Below, in pieces: positions 44,073 to 52,426 of a DNA stretch of 52,426 nt; within the stretch, counting starts at the first letter, position 1, and every line of letters starts with the position of its first letter. A model generated the notes under the pieces. It worked only from the letters and a program-made list of their open reading frames with translations, searched no databases and had not been told where the DNA came from. Origin of the DNA: Pseudolysobacter sp964466115 (GTDB lineage: Bacteria; Pseudomonadota; Gammaproteobacteria; Xanthomonadales; Rhodanobacteraceae); the NCBI GenBank assembly GCA_964466115.1, contig CAYXMH010000023.1:1-52426 (forward strand), in the 5' to 3' direction. A program made the translations under genes and the position numbers.

Positions 44073-44668
44073 TATGCCGCCTCCTTGTCCAAACCGATCA
44101 TGATGCGGCTGTCATCGATAAAATAATACGGCGGTACTTTCAGGTTAGACGGTGCCGGCACGCCTTGGAACACCCTGCCCGCCATATCGAAACGCGATTT
44201 GTGGCAAGGGCAGAAAAATCCACCTTTCCAATTCTCGTCAAACGGTTCGGGCCGAATCTCGCCATGGAACTTCGGCGAACAGCCAAGATGCGTGCAAATG
44301 CCAACCAACACCAACACCTCAGGTTTGATCGAGCGGTAATCGTTTTGGGCGTACTTGGGTTGCTGCTCAAGATCGGTCGATTTCGCATCTTTCAACCGAT
44401 CATCCAAGCCGTTTAACGCCTGCAATTGACTATTGCTGCGGCGAATGATCCAGATCGGCTGGCCACGCCACTCAAAAATAACCATCTGCCCCATCTCAAG
44501 CTTGCTGATATCAGCGATGACAGGGGCACCGGCAAGCTTAGCCTGCGCACTCGGTTCCCAATACTTGATAAAAGGCACTGCCGCGCATACGGCTCCTGCA
44601 CCGCCAACGACCGCGGTCGTTGCAGTGAGGAACCGGCGACGTCCCTGATTTACGCCTTCGTTCGCCAT
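44072..44668 (-). CDS. petA: ubiquinol-cytochrome c reductase Rieske iron-sulfur subunit
   Basis: ATG at 44668, with GGAG before it, gives 198 residues; the frame extends upstream without support. A twin-arginine signal/anchor (QGRRRFLTATTAVVGGAGAVCAAVPF) is followed by the Rieske 2Fe-2S cluster motifs CTHLGC (Cys125, His127, Cys130) and CPCH (Cys153, Cys155, His156). The Cys130/Cys155 pair forms the expected disulfide. It is the first gene of petABC. Confidence 0.96.
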   Translation of the reverse strand: MANEGVNQGRRRFLTATTAVVGGAGAVCAAVPFIKYWEPSAQAKLAGAPVIADISKLEMGQMVIFEWRGQPIWIIRRSNSQLQALNGLDDRLKDAKSTDLEQQPKYAQNDYRSIKPEVLVLVGICTHLGCSPKFHGEIRPEPFDENWKGGFFCPCHKSRFDMAGRVFQGVPAPSNLKVPPYYFIDDSRIMIGLDKEAA

Positions 44669-44723
44669 CCGGTTCTCCGGTAGTTCATATTGTGTGGGTT
44701 TAGGCGGACCTAAAAATCGTGAT

Positions 44724-44753
44724 AGTGTAACCAAAGCCACTGGCAGCGCACAA
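44724..44753 (-). promoter_or_regulatory. candidate petABC promoter
   Basis: On the minus strand TTGTGC (44753-44748) and TACACT (44729-44724) lie 18 bp apart and about 55 bp before the petA ATG. Both boxes are imperfect, but spacing and position fit. The divergent degS-like gene starts at 44828. Confidence 0.4.
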
Positions 44754-44827
44754 TTGATGTCGATCGTAAATCGATAAATAACCGTACCCAGCCCGACTCA
44801 CCCCTTGAAGGTACATGCTTGCAAACA

Positions 44828-46042
44828 ATGAAACTCGTCTACCGCACATTCCTATTTGTGCTGCAATTCGCCATCATTGGCCTGGCCTGCGCCTATGTCG
44901 TTACTCAATTCGCGCCGCAGCTGGCAGACCGGCTGCGCGAGTCCTTCGGTTTTCCACCCAACGCCGCTCCCCAGGTCATAGTCCACTCCACGCCACCCCA
45001 GGTTCCAGAGCGTGGTGAACTGTATTCGACCCTGTCCGGGCCCGTATCTTACGCCGATGCCGTGGCCCATGCGGGACCCGCGGTGGTCAATATCTATGCC
45101 AACAAAGTCATTACCGGTCGCTTGGTTTCGCCGGATCAATTGCTGGTGCAGCGCTTATTCGGCGGTCGAGTCAATATTGGGCCGGCGATTAAACAACGCC
45201 GGCAAAGCCTTGGCTCGGGCGTTATCTTCAGTGCCGATGGTTATGTACTGACGAACAATCATGTGATCTTAGGCGCCGATGAAATCCAGATGCTTCTGTA
45301 TGACAATCGCGTGGCGCAAGCGCATGTGGTGGGCAGTGACGCCGAGACGGATCTCGCGGTATTGAAGATCGACGCGTTAAATCTGCCGACGATAGCCGTG
45401 GCTAACAAACCGGTTACCGTTGGCGACGTGGTACTTGCGATTGGCAATCCATTCGGTTTTGGCAAAACCGTAACGATGGGGATCGTCAGCGCCACGGGCC
45501 GGCAATTGATGAACGCCACACCGTATGAGGACTTTATCCAAACCGACGCGGCCATCAACGAAGGCAACTCCGGCGGCGCGCTCGTCAATGCGCACGGCGA
45601 GTTGGTCGGCATCAATACCGCCAATTACCGCCAAAACCCGGGCGCCGAAGGCATTGGTTTCGCCATCCCCGTTGGCACCGCAAAAACCGTTTTAGACCAG
45701 ATCATTGATCACGGTATGGTCATTCGCGGCTGGCTCGGTGCGGAATACACCAACGTGCCGGTAGCGGCGAACAGCGGCCTGCCCGCCGCCGCTCGAGGCG
45801 TGTTGGTGCAGGATATTTATGCGAACAGCCCCGCTGCGCTAGCAGGGCTGCAACCCGGCGATGTATTGCTACAGCTCAATGATGAGCTGATTAACGATCA
45901 GAATGAACTGCGCACACGCGAAGCAGCGCTCCCTCCAGGCACTAAGGTGAAAATCACCGGCTTGCGCGCGGGCAGCCCCTTCAGTGTTGAAGTGAGTTTA
46001 GTGCAACGACCGGTGTTCAATACCAATGTAACTGGCGGTTAA
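44828..46042 (+). CDS. DegS-like HtrA serine protease
   Basis: ATG at 44828 gives 404 residues; TTG three codons earlier is less likely. A single N-terminal membrane segment (FLFVLQFAIIGLACAYVV, about 8-25) anchors a trypsin-like domain with triad His145 (LTNNHVI), Asp175 (ETDLAVLKID) and Ser248 (EGNSGGAL). One PDZ domain follows (about 300-395: RGWLGAEYTNVPVA ... PAALAGLQPGDVLLQLNDELI). One PDZ plus a membrane anchor is the DegS form; DegP-like enzymes have two PDZ. DegS senses misfolded outer-membrane proteins and cuts RseA, releasing sigma-E. Confidence 0.9.
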   Translation: MKLVYRTFLFVLQFAIIGLACAYVVTQFAPQLADRLRESFGFPPNAAPQVIVHSTPPQVPERGELYSTLSGPVSYADAVAHAGPAVVNIYANKVITGRLVSPDQLLVQRLFGGRVNIGPAIKQRRQSLGSGVIFSADGYVLTNNHVILGADEIQMLLYDNRVAQAHVVGSDAETDLAVLKIDALNLPTIAVANKPVTVGDVVLAIGNPFGFGKTVTMGIVSATGRQLMNATPYEDFIQTDAAINEGNSGGALVNAHGELVGINTANYRQNPGAEGIGFAIPVGTAKTVLDQIIDHGMVIRGWLGAEYTNVPVAANSGLPAAARGVLVQDIYANSPAALAGLQPGDVLLQLNDELINDQNELRTREAALPPGTKVKITGLRAGSPFSVEVSLVQRPVFNTNVTGG

Positions 46043-46062
46043 CTACTCCGTGCGTTTTTAAC

Positions 46063-46182
46063 TCATCCTTTATTGATATTGATCGCTTGCTCAAGGCTTG
46101 CGAAGGTCACCGTGTTGTCAACTTGATAGCTGTATCGCCTGTAGAGCAGACACAATCCGCATGTGTTCAAAATCATTATCAT
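46063..46182 (-). CDS. small ORF coupled to the RHS gene, candidate immunity gene or remnant
   Basis: Directly after the RHS reading frame, ATG at 46182 overlaps its TGA as ATGA and opens a 39-codon frame ending at TGA 46063; a second ATG at 46176 gives 37 codons and has GGAGGA eight bases before it. The product carries LYRRYSYQVDNTVTF and SLEQAI and is mainly polar, with two early Cys residues. Only 20 bp remain before the convergent degS-like gene. Polymorphic RHS toxins are usually followed by an immunity gene, but 37-39 residues is far shorter than most immunity proteins, so it could be a truncated remnant. Confidence 0.45.
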   Translation of the reverse strand: MIMILNTCGLCLLYRRYSYQVDNTVTFASLEQAININKG

Positions 46183-49100
46183 TCTCCTCCGTTTGCTAAG
46201 AGCCAAGCTCTTACTATCTCACTCTGCAATGCTATAGCAGCCCTATCTATGGCATTAGGAGGTGTTACACCTTGAGGGGGTGTGCTGCCAATCATAGCGT
46301 GGTACCCCATACTGTTATCCAATTCCTGCAAAGAATAATTCCGTAATAAAATACTCCTGGCCGTTAAACCTGTCATAACATCGCTTGCCTCACTTCGTGC
46401 CGCTGCGCCGAGACTACGGTATAACTGTAGTAAACGCGTTCTCACGGGTCTGCTCATCGCGCTAAACAGCGTCTTATATTGTTGGTACACAGGCGAACGG
46501 TCGAGATTTTCATATGCATCCGCATTCGGATTTCCATATTGAAAATAAGCGCCCTCAGGACCATAAGGATTGTTAATCATCGACCGACCGGTGTAGCGCA
46601 AGGAGCTGAAACTAGGGACAACATCCACCCCACTTTCTACCGCCGTCTCAATTTCTGGCGCAGCCGCTTCAAGCTCCGGAACGATAGGGCCTGCCGTAGT
46701 CATCATGACGGGGGCTAAATTGGCCAGATCGGAGACCTGTTTTAAGCCCTCGACAACGGCGGCAACAGTGAGCGCTAATGTTACGATCGTTGCCCCAGTC
46801 TCCGCTTCACCTCTCGCTACGCCCAAGGCGTCATCGTTTGAAACATACGTATTCGGAAGCTGCGACTGACGCTGAGCCTCTAGGTCTTGCGCGAAGTTTT
46901 GACCTATGAGCTGTTCCGGTGTCGGGGTCATGGGTCCGATACCGGTAGCGCCGGCCGAATTTGCTCCAACGCCTGCAAATCCCGACGATCCACTAACCGC
47001 CATCGCACTCGCTTGGCAAAAGCCACCCTGACAAGTCACCGTCGGCGTCGGCACGTTCACGTCCGCTGGCAAGTCGTGCGGGGGTGGCGGTGGCTGCGGC
47101 ACCGTCTGATATCCCGATGGATCCGAGAACATAATCGGATTGTTGTTGGCAAAGCTGTAGCCGTTGCCGGTAATGCCGGTGCGTCCCGGATCGCGGTTGT
47201 TGAAGAGTTTCGTGATCGTGTTGAAGTCGCGCACCCCAAAACGGATCAATCCCGATCCGGTCGGATCGGGCCTACCGCCTTGGAACGTGCGCCGTTCCGC
47301 GCGCTCTGGGGTGGTGCTCGGTGCCGTTAGGGTTTCGCCGTACGGCGTGAACGTGAACGGAGTCGTGGTGGTTGCTCCTGCGCCGTCGCTGCGCACCAGG
47401 GCCAAGTTGCCGCTGACGTCGTGATGACGAATCGTCGTGGTGCTGCCATCACGGCCGATCGAGCCGACGATGCGCTCCGCCCGGGTGCGCACCATGCGCA
47501 ATGGGTTGGTCGGATCGGCTCCTTCTTGGTAGGTGAAGTCGATGCCCGGTTCCTGCACCAACACCGGATCCGGTCCGCTGCGCTTGATTCGAATGTCGCT
47601 GCGTTGCCGATCGGGGTCTTGCACGTACGACGCATTTTGCGTGTCGACCATCTCCCCGCGCGGATCGAGCGTGAAGTTGGTCGCGTCGCTCTTGATCATC
47701 TCGCCGGCAGTATTGTATTGATACTGATGCACCGCATTGCCACTGCCATCCACGATCCGGTTCAACTGCGTGCGGTCGGTCGCCTCGTTGTACTGGTAGG
47801 TCCAATCGCGCAAGTCTCGTCCCGGAATAATCTCATCCACGTGCGCAATCCGACTGCGCCCTTGGCCGATGCCATCGTGACCAAAGTCCATGTTGAGGTG
47901 ATACCCGAGCGTGTCGTTGTCCGCTCGGGTTAATCGATGCGTGTCGTCGTAACGGTACTGCACCGTGTCCACCCGCCCGTCGATCTGGCGCGTTTGCACC
48001 TGCGCGATCGCTCCCGTGCGCGGATCCAACCCAATGTCCTGCTGCCAGGTGCTCCCGCCTGCCTCCAAGCGGCTTTGCGTCACTCGTCCCACCGCATCGT
48101 AGGTGCGCGTTTGACGCCCGCCACGCACATCGTCGATTTGCGTCACCTGTCCGGCGGCACCGTAGGTGTAACGCACCAAACTCGTGCGCGCCCCGTCCGG
48201 ATCCTCGATCAGGCTTCTCACCCGGCCCATCCGGTCGACGTTCGTTTGTACCGTGATCGGCGCTCCATCCCCCAAGTCCAACGTCGTGCGATACGGCAAT
48301 CCCCCCAGCGTGACCTCGTGACGCTTGCTGTACCGATCCGCAATAAACCGCCCGTCCGACCAAGTGACGTTGATCGTGTGCGTTTCCGTCTCCACCTGAC
48401 CGCGTCCGTTGCAGGTGATGTCGATGATGCGACTGGCGGTTGCGATTCGATTCGCTTGGCCAAAGCAATTGCTGTTCGGGTTCGTCTCGTAGCTAACCGT
48501 CGTTCCTCCGTACCCCGCAATCAAGCTCGCGTCCGCCGCCGGTGGATTGAGTTCTTGCACTACTCTCCCACTGAACCCATCCCGCACCGTCCGGTACAGC
48601 CGAGTGCTGGGAGGGCCGTAGCCCGGGGTGGGGATGTTGTGTGCCGTCTGGGTCGATAACCCATCCCGGTCGTAGCCGTATTCCCACCACTCCAGCGGCA
48701 GGTCCCGCTCTTGATCGCTTTGCGTGTTGTAACGCCGCGTCTGCGTCTTACGTCCGATGTCGTCGTACCGGTACGTCGTGATTTGTCCCTCGTCGTTCGT
48801 CACCGCAATCGTCTGGCCGAGCTCATCCACCTTCACGCTGCTGGTCAGCACATCGTGTCGGTCATTGTTGGTAAACCGCCGCGCCGTCACCGTGCGCGCG
48901 ATCGGGTCCACCTCCGTCTCTCCCAGCGTGACCCCCATCCAATCCGAGTGGATCGTCACCGGGTGCGCGTACGCCGCTCCCGCTGCGCTGCTGCGCGCCA
49001 CCCGCCGCACTCGGCTCCCGCGCGCATCCGGACTCGCCACTTCCGTCGGCTCGTTGTAATTCCCGCGCCGTAAGATCGCCGCCGTCGCAGGTTCCGCCCC

Positions 49101-52100
49101 TCCCATCGGATTCGGCGCTGTGATGGCATCGGCATCCCCGTATATCCCGTATTGATAGCTCATCGTCGACTGCGTCTCCGGCTCGCTCCCCATCGAGGTC
49201 ACCGCGCTCGCCGTCAACGGCCGGCCCAATCCATCGATGATCGACGTCATCCGGCTGCTCTGCCCGCTGTCGATCACGCTGCTGCTGCTCAGCTCCATTC
49301 CATTCACGACTCCGCCCACCGCATGCACCGCGTACGACGCCTCTCCCAGTGGGCTTAAGTGATACCCCGCCTCATCCCGCGACACCACCCCATAGCTTCG
49401 GATCGCTCTTCCCAATCCGTCGTATTCGACGTAACTCGTCGGCGTCGCAAACGTGCGCGATAAAAAGGCCGGTGCGCTCGGTGGGGTACCGCTCGTCCCC
49501 GACACCCAATTCGGGATGAGGGTGTTCACCCGCAACCAATACGGCCGATTCGGCGCCTGCGGATACCCGCTTAACACCCCGGGTAAGCTCTCCCGCACCA
49601 CCCCCGCCGTCACGCTGTCGCGTTGATACCCGGAGGGCCGCACCGCGCTCCCGCTCTCCACCCAGCTCGTCGTCGGGCGGCTGAAGGCATCCGTGCTCGC
49701 ATCCGCCAAGGCCGTGGGGGTCTCTTGTGTCGGGATGGCTGCGGGTACGCCCTGCGGCACTCCCTGCGGCGTCCAATACATGCTGCGATCGGTATTGCAA
49801 TCCGACGCCGTCACCTCACTCGTCGACAATCCGTTCGGACCGCGCCGCTCCAATACCGCTCCATTGGTCAAGTCGTACTCCGTCTCGCTGCGCGCGTACA
49901 CCGCACTCTTACCCCCCAGCAACGGCGTCGATGCCTTTATCACGTAAATCCCAAACGCGTCGTAACACTGGCTGCTACGCCGCCCCTCCGGGCTCGTCAC
50001 CGCCACCACCAAACCTCGGCTGTCGTACTCCGTGCGCGTCGTCAACGGCGCGTCCATATGGGTTAAGTCCGGGAAGACTTGTGTCTGTGTCACCAATCCT
50101 CTGCTGTACGTGCGGCTGCCAAACGCCTGATCGTCGTACGCATAACGCACCACCCGCAACCGCGTCCCCGTGGTCGATAGCACCCGCTGCTCCACCGCCA
50201 ACACCAAGCCTCCTCCCGTATGGCTCTCCGTCGGGCCGCCAATGTAATCGGTGTCTTGGATCAAGTCCGCACTCGGGTCCGCCAGGTTGCGGTGCTCGAT
50301 CACTCGCGTCGGCGCTCCCAAGTAAAGGTCCGGCTGCGCGTCCGTGGCCTCGCGGTTCGCGCCGTAACGGTATTCCGTCCGGCTCTCTTGCCCGCTGTAC
50401 CCCCCACCGAACTCGTTCTCGGTGTTGTGTAAGCTCTGCCGGCTTTGCAACCGGTAATACCGGCTCGCCGCATCCCCGTAGGTAAAATACGAGTTCGTCG
50501 TGCGATCCAGTAATTGCCCCGTGCTGCTGACCAGCGACACCCGCGTCAGTAAACCCGGGCGCTCCTCGCTAAAATCGTACTCCGCGCGCGTCGATTGGCC
50601 GGTGCTTGCGATCGTCGTCACCGTCCCAAACCCCAAAAACGTCGGTTGCTCGCTCACGTAGTGCGTCGCATCGAGCTTCTCCGGCGAGCGACCGACGTGC
50701 GCATCGGCGTATTGGTAGCTTTGCTGATACTCCGGGCCCGCTCCGGTTAACCCTTGGCTGGTGGTCACCGTGTCGTGCAGCACCCAGCCGCTGTGCGGGA
50801 TCCCTTCGCGCAATCCGGTAATGGGATCGATGTGATCCAACGCGCTCGCGATGGTTTGATAGTGATACCGCGTCTGGGCTCCAAGTCCGTTGCTCACCGC
50901 TTTTAACCGTCCGGGTGCCGCCGTCGGGTCCGCATCGGTAAACACGCTGTACGTGGTCGGGCTGGTGATCGTCACGATGTCCGGCCGGCCATCCCCGCTC
51001 ATCGGTAACACCAACTGCGAGGTCGTCTCCACCAACCCCAACCGCGACGCTTGGTGCTCATCCGTAAAATACACCGGGTGGCCCTCGTGCATCGGCACCT
51101 CGATCCGCATTCTGGGACCCAACCGGCCGTTGCGATTCAGCTGCACCCAGTTCGGGCCTAAGTAATCCGGCAATCCGTCGCCGTTAAAATCGATCATCCG
51201 TTCGCGCGTGCTGCTGTGGCGCGTGCCGTCTTGCGCTAACCCGTCCGCATGCGTATACCCCAATGCGATCAGCGCATTCGGTTGTGTTTCTTGCAGGTGA
51301 TACCCGCGTCCGTAATTGACCAGCACCCGGGCCGGGGTCAGCTGATACCCCGCTTGCGCCACCCGCGGTGCGGGAGTGCTCCAGCGCTCGTAGCGCGGCT
51401 GCGTGGTCAGAATGTCCGGCAAGCCGTCGCCGTTCATGTCCACTTGCGCTTCCGTCTGCAGCGTATCGAACGCACTCTCGCACGGTAAATCGTCGCTGCG
51501 CTGGCACAGCGGCGCCGTCACCGAACCTGAGGGGCTCGGCGGTACTTCTTCGTTCGGGTGATCGTGATCCACCGGCAATCCCGCTTCAGCGCGCGTCCAC
51601 GCAATGAACGGGCTCCCAAACGTCAGCGTCTGCGGACTGCCCTCGAGCTTGCCCGGGTACACCGCCACTGCCCAGCCTTCCGGCACCGACACCGGTGCTC
51701 CGCTCTCGTCCCGATACGCCTCGTAGCGCACCGTCACCACCCGATCCAGTATTCCATCGCCGGTCACATCCGCCAGTGAGCCTGCGTCTTCGTTCACCGT
51801 CGCTATCCCTAAGCTCGCACCAAAAAACGCGTTGCTGCGCATTTGTTGCACCCCGCGGATCGTGCTGTCCGGGTCGATCGCGGTCGGCATCGTTCGGCCC
51901 ACCGTCTCGTAGCGCGCCGGCACCCCCGGCAAACGCCGGAACCACAGCCAGCGCCGATCGTCCGACCCACCCGGGGCCGCCACGCCCATCGTTCCGATCT
52001 TGCGCACCACATCCGCCAAGCCATCCCCGTCGATGTCCAGCACATAGCCTTCGATGTCGTGGTTCGGCGTCAGGGCGGGACCGGCGTCCGCCGACAACGG

Positions 52101-52426
52101 GAAAATCCCGCGGTGGATGTCCCAGCCGCAGAACACGTTCGCGGTGGGGTTGGTCGTTTCCAAACCCAACGGACGCGCCAGGTTCAACGCCTGCGGGGTG
52201 CTCGATAAAGACCCATCCACCGCGCCCTTTAAATAACTCGCGGTGGGAAGAACTTGCGCCACCGTCGGATGTGTCAAACAATAAGGATCGCTCAGCCAGT
52301 TCACAAAATCCGGGATCCCGTCTTGATCCATATCCCGCAGCCCTTGCACCTCACCCGGTGGACCCACGTACTCAAACCGATCGCTCCCCACCTGTTGCGG
52401 CCAGCGATCCCGCGCCCCTTCCAGCC
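46179..52426 (-). CDS. SpvB/TcB-like RHS-repeat toxin-type protein, N-terminus outside window
   Basis: The frame is open to the right edge, so at least 2082 codons are visible and the true start is missing. Visible order: FG-GAP/VCBS-type calcium motifs (DMDQDGIPD near 52320, DIDGDGLAD near 52025, DVTGDGILD near 51755, DMNGDGLPD near 51428, DFNGDGLPD near 51180); a TcB-like middle domain near 50980-50500; YD/RHS repeats (YDDIGRKTQTRRY, RTYDAVGRVTQSRLE, YRYDDTHRLTRAD) from about 50500 to 47300; the RHS core (GLIRFGVRDFNTITKLFNNRDP, then GYSFANNNPIMFSDPSGY) near 47100-47240; a proline linker; and a tail of about 310 residues including a hydrophobic segment near 46750. Such proteins form a shell that encloses and delivers a C-terminal toxin. 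The tail matches no toxin family I recognise. Confidence 0.88.
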   Translation of the reverse strand, partial: LEGARDRWPQQVGSDRFEYVGPPGEVQGLRDMDQDGIPDFVNWLSDPYCLTHPTVAQVLPTASYLKGAVDGSLSSTPQALNLARPLGLETTNPTANVFCGWDIHRGIFPLSADAGPALTPNHDIEGYVLDIDGDGLADVVRKIGTMGVAAPGGSDDRRWLWFRRLPGVPARYETVGRTMPTAIDPDSTIRGVQQMRSNAFFGASLGIATVNEDAGSLADVTGDGILDRVVTVRYEAYRDESGAPVSVPEGWAVAVYPGKLEGSPQTLTFGSPFIAWTRAEAGLPVDHDHPNEEVPPSPSGSVTAPLCQRSDDLPCESAFDTLQTEAQVDMNGDGLPDILTTQPRYERWSTPAPRVAQAGYQLTPARVLVNYGRGYHLQETQPNALIALGYTHADGLAQDGTRHSSTRERMIDFNGDGLPDYLGPNWVQLNRNGRLGPRMRIEVPMHEGHPVYFTDEHQASRLGLVETTSQLVLPMSGDGRPDIVTITSPTTYSVFTDADPTAAPGRLKAVSNGLGAQTRYHYQTIASALDHIDPITGLREGIPHSGWVLHDTVTTSQGLTGAGPEYQQSYQYADAHVGRSPEKLDATHYVSEQPTFLGFGTVTTIASTGQSTRAEYDFSEERPGLLTRVSLVSSTGQLLDRTTNSYFTYGDAASRYYRLQSRQSLHNTENEFGGGYSGQESRTEYRYGANREATDAQPDLYLGAPTRVIEHRNLADPSADLIQDTDYIGGPTESHTGGGLVLAVEQRVLSTTGTRLRVVRYAYDDQAFGSRTYSRGLVTQTQVFPDLTHMDAPLTTRTEYDSRGLVVAVTSPEGRRSSQCYDAFGIYVIKASTPLLGGKSAVYARSETEYDLTNGAVLERRGPNGLSTSEVTASDCNTDRSMYWTPQGVPQGVPAAIPTQETPTALADASTDAFSRPTTSWVESGSAVRPSGYQRDSVTAGVVRESLPGVLSGYPQAPNRPYWLRVNTLIPNWVSGTSGTPPSAPAFLSRTFATPTSYVEYDGLGRAIRSYGVVSRDEAGYHLSPLGEASYAVHAVGGVVNGMELSSSSVIDSGQSSRMTSIIDGLGRPLTASAVTSMGSEPETQSTMSYQYGIYGDADAITAPNPMGGAEPATAAILRRGNYNEPTEVASPDARGSRVRRVARSSAAGAAYAHPVTIHSDWMGVTLGETEVDPIARTVTARRFTNNDRHDVLTSSVKVDELGQTIAVTNDEGQITTYRYDDIGRKTQTRRYNTQSDQERDLPLEWWEYGYDRDGLSTQTAHNIPTPGYGPPSTRLYRTVRDGFSGRVVQELNPPAADASLIAGYGGTTVSYETNPNSNCFGQANRIATASRIIDITCNGRGQVETETHTINVTWSDGRFIADRYSKRHEVTLGGLPYRTTLDLGDGAPITVQTNVDRMGRVRSLIEDPDGARTSLVRYTYGAAGQVTQIDDVRGGRQTRTYDAVGRVTQSRLEAGGSTWQQDIGLDPRTGAIAQVQTRQIDGRVDTVQYRYDDTHRLTRADNDTLGYHLNMDFGHDGIGQGRSRIAHVDEIIPGRDLRDWTYQYNEATDRTQLNRIVDGSGNAVHQYQYNTAGEMIKSDATNFTLDPRGEMVDTQNASYVQDPDRQRSDIRIKRSGPDPVLVQEPGIDFTYQEGADPTNPLRMVRTRAERIVGSIGRDGSTTTIRHHDVSGNLALVRSDGAGATTTTPFTFTPYGETLTAPSTTPERAERRTFQGGRPDPTGSGLIRFGVRDFNTITKLFNNRDPGRTGITGNGYSFANNNPIMFSDPSGYQTVPQPPPPPHDLPADVNVPTPTVTCQGGFCQASAMAVSGSSGFAGVGANSAGATGIGPMTPTPEQLIGQNFAQDLEAQRQSQLPNTYVSNDDALGVARGEAETGATIVTLALTVAAVVEGLKQVSDLANLAPVMMTTAGPIVPELEAAAPEIETAVESGVDVVPSFSSLRYTGRSMINNPYGPEGAYFQYGNPNADAYENLDRSPVYQQYKTLFSAMSRPVRTRLLQLYRSLGAAARSEASDVMTGLTARSILLRNYSLQELDNSMGYHAMIGSTPPQGVTPPNAIDRAAIALQSEIVRAWLLANGGE

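Noticed and set aside
47833..48468. Long frames in other reading phases inside the RHS gene
   Set aside because: High G+C repeats make long open shadows; the RHS frame explains the whole stretch.

Overview
The window reads as chromosomal DNA of a gammaproteobacterium of medium G+C. Evidence: the gene order lptD-surA-pdxA-rsmA-apaG-apaH, lgt-thyA, the petABC (cytochrome bc1) genes next to sspA-sspB, a DegS-like protease beside them, and a ubiquinone (ubiH/ubiI-type) hydroxylase pair. I cannot assign a genus. Almost everything is core housekeeping; the accessory parts are a secreted HAF-type protein (6.2-7.3 kb), a glycine-rich secreted beta-helix protein downstream of a tRNA-Leu (38.4-40.7 kb), and a very large SpvB/TcB-like RHS protein that runs off the right edge (46.2-52.4 kb).

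Layout. 0-4.4 kb: formylglutamate deformylase and a DadA-like FAD dehydrogenase (both minus), then a secreted subtilisin-family protease. 4.7-8.4 kb: RNA-handling genes (RhlE helicase, RRM protein, CspA-type protein) with the HAF protein among them. 8.6-14.4 kb: a small Fe-permease-family membrane protein, a dienelactone hydrolase, RNase T, an FmdB zinc-ribbon protein, a lipoprotein prolyl oligopeptidase, cysteine synthase and a Trp/Tyr-rich periplasmic protein. 14.5-20.3 kb: ubiH-ubiI, then a plus-strand group of histidine phosphatase, DUF6580-type membrane protein, PduO-type cobalamin adenosyltransferase and HDAC-family deacetylase, then msrB. 20.4-27.2 kb: the LPS/outer-membrane assembly operon lptD-surA-pdxA-rsmA-apaGH, converging on lgt-thyA-folA (27.2-29.4 kb). 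29.5-37.9 kb: RlmI methyltransferase, a small coiled-coil protein with a strong promoter, TerC, DgkA, an isolated gcvPB, a YebE/DUF533 protein, rlmB and rnr. 38.0 kb: tRNA-Leu(CAG). 40.8-46.0 kb: sspB, sspA, petC, petB, petA (minus) and a DegS-like protease (plus).

How the genes fit together. LptD, SurA, DegS, Lgt and DgkA all belong to envelope assembly and surveillance; UbiH/UbiI supply the quinone oxidised by the PetABC complex; RhlE, CspA, the RRM protein and RNase R form a cold-shock/RNA-remodelling set. The three proteins cobC-like, DUF6580 and PduO suggest a small B12-salvage group.

Features not explained by named genes: a 37-39 codon ORF coupled by an ATGA overlap to the end of the RHS gene (a candidate immunity gene or remnant), a short repeat family with core CTGAGCYTGTCGAAG at three intergenic loci, interleaved inverted repeats before the protease gene, a 12-bp inverted repeat between gcvPB and the yebE-like gene, and four genes whose best start is TTG.
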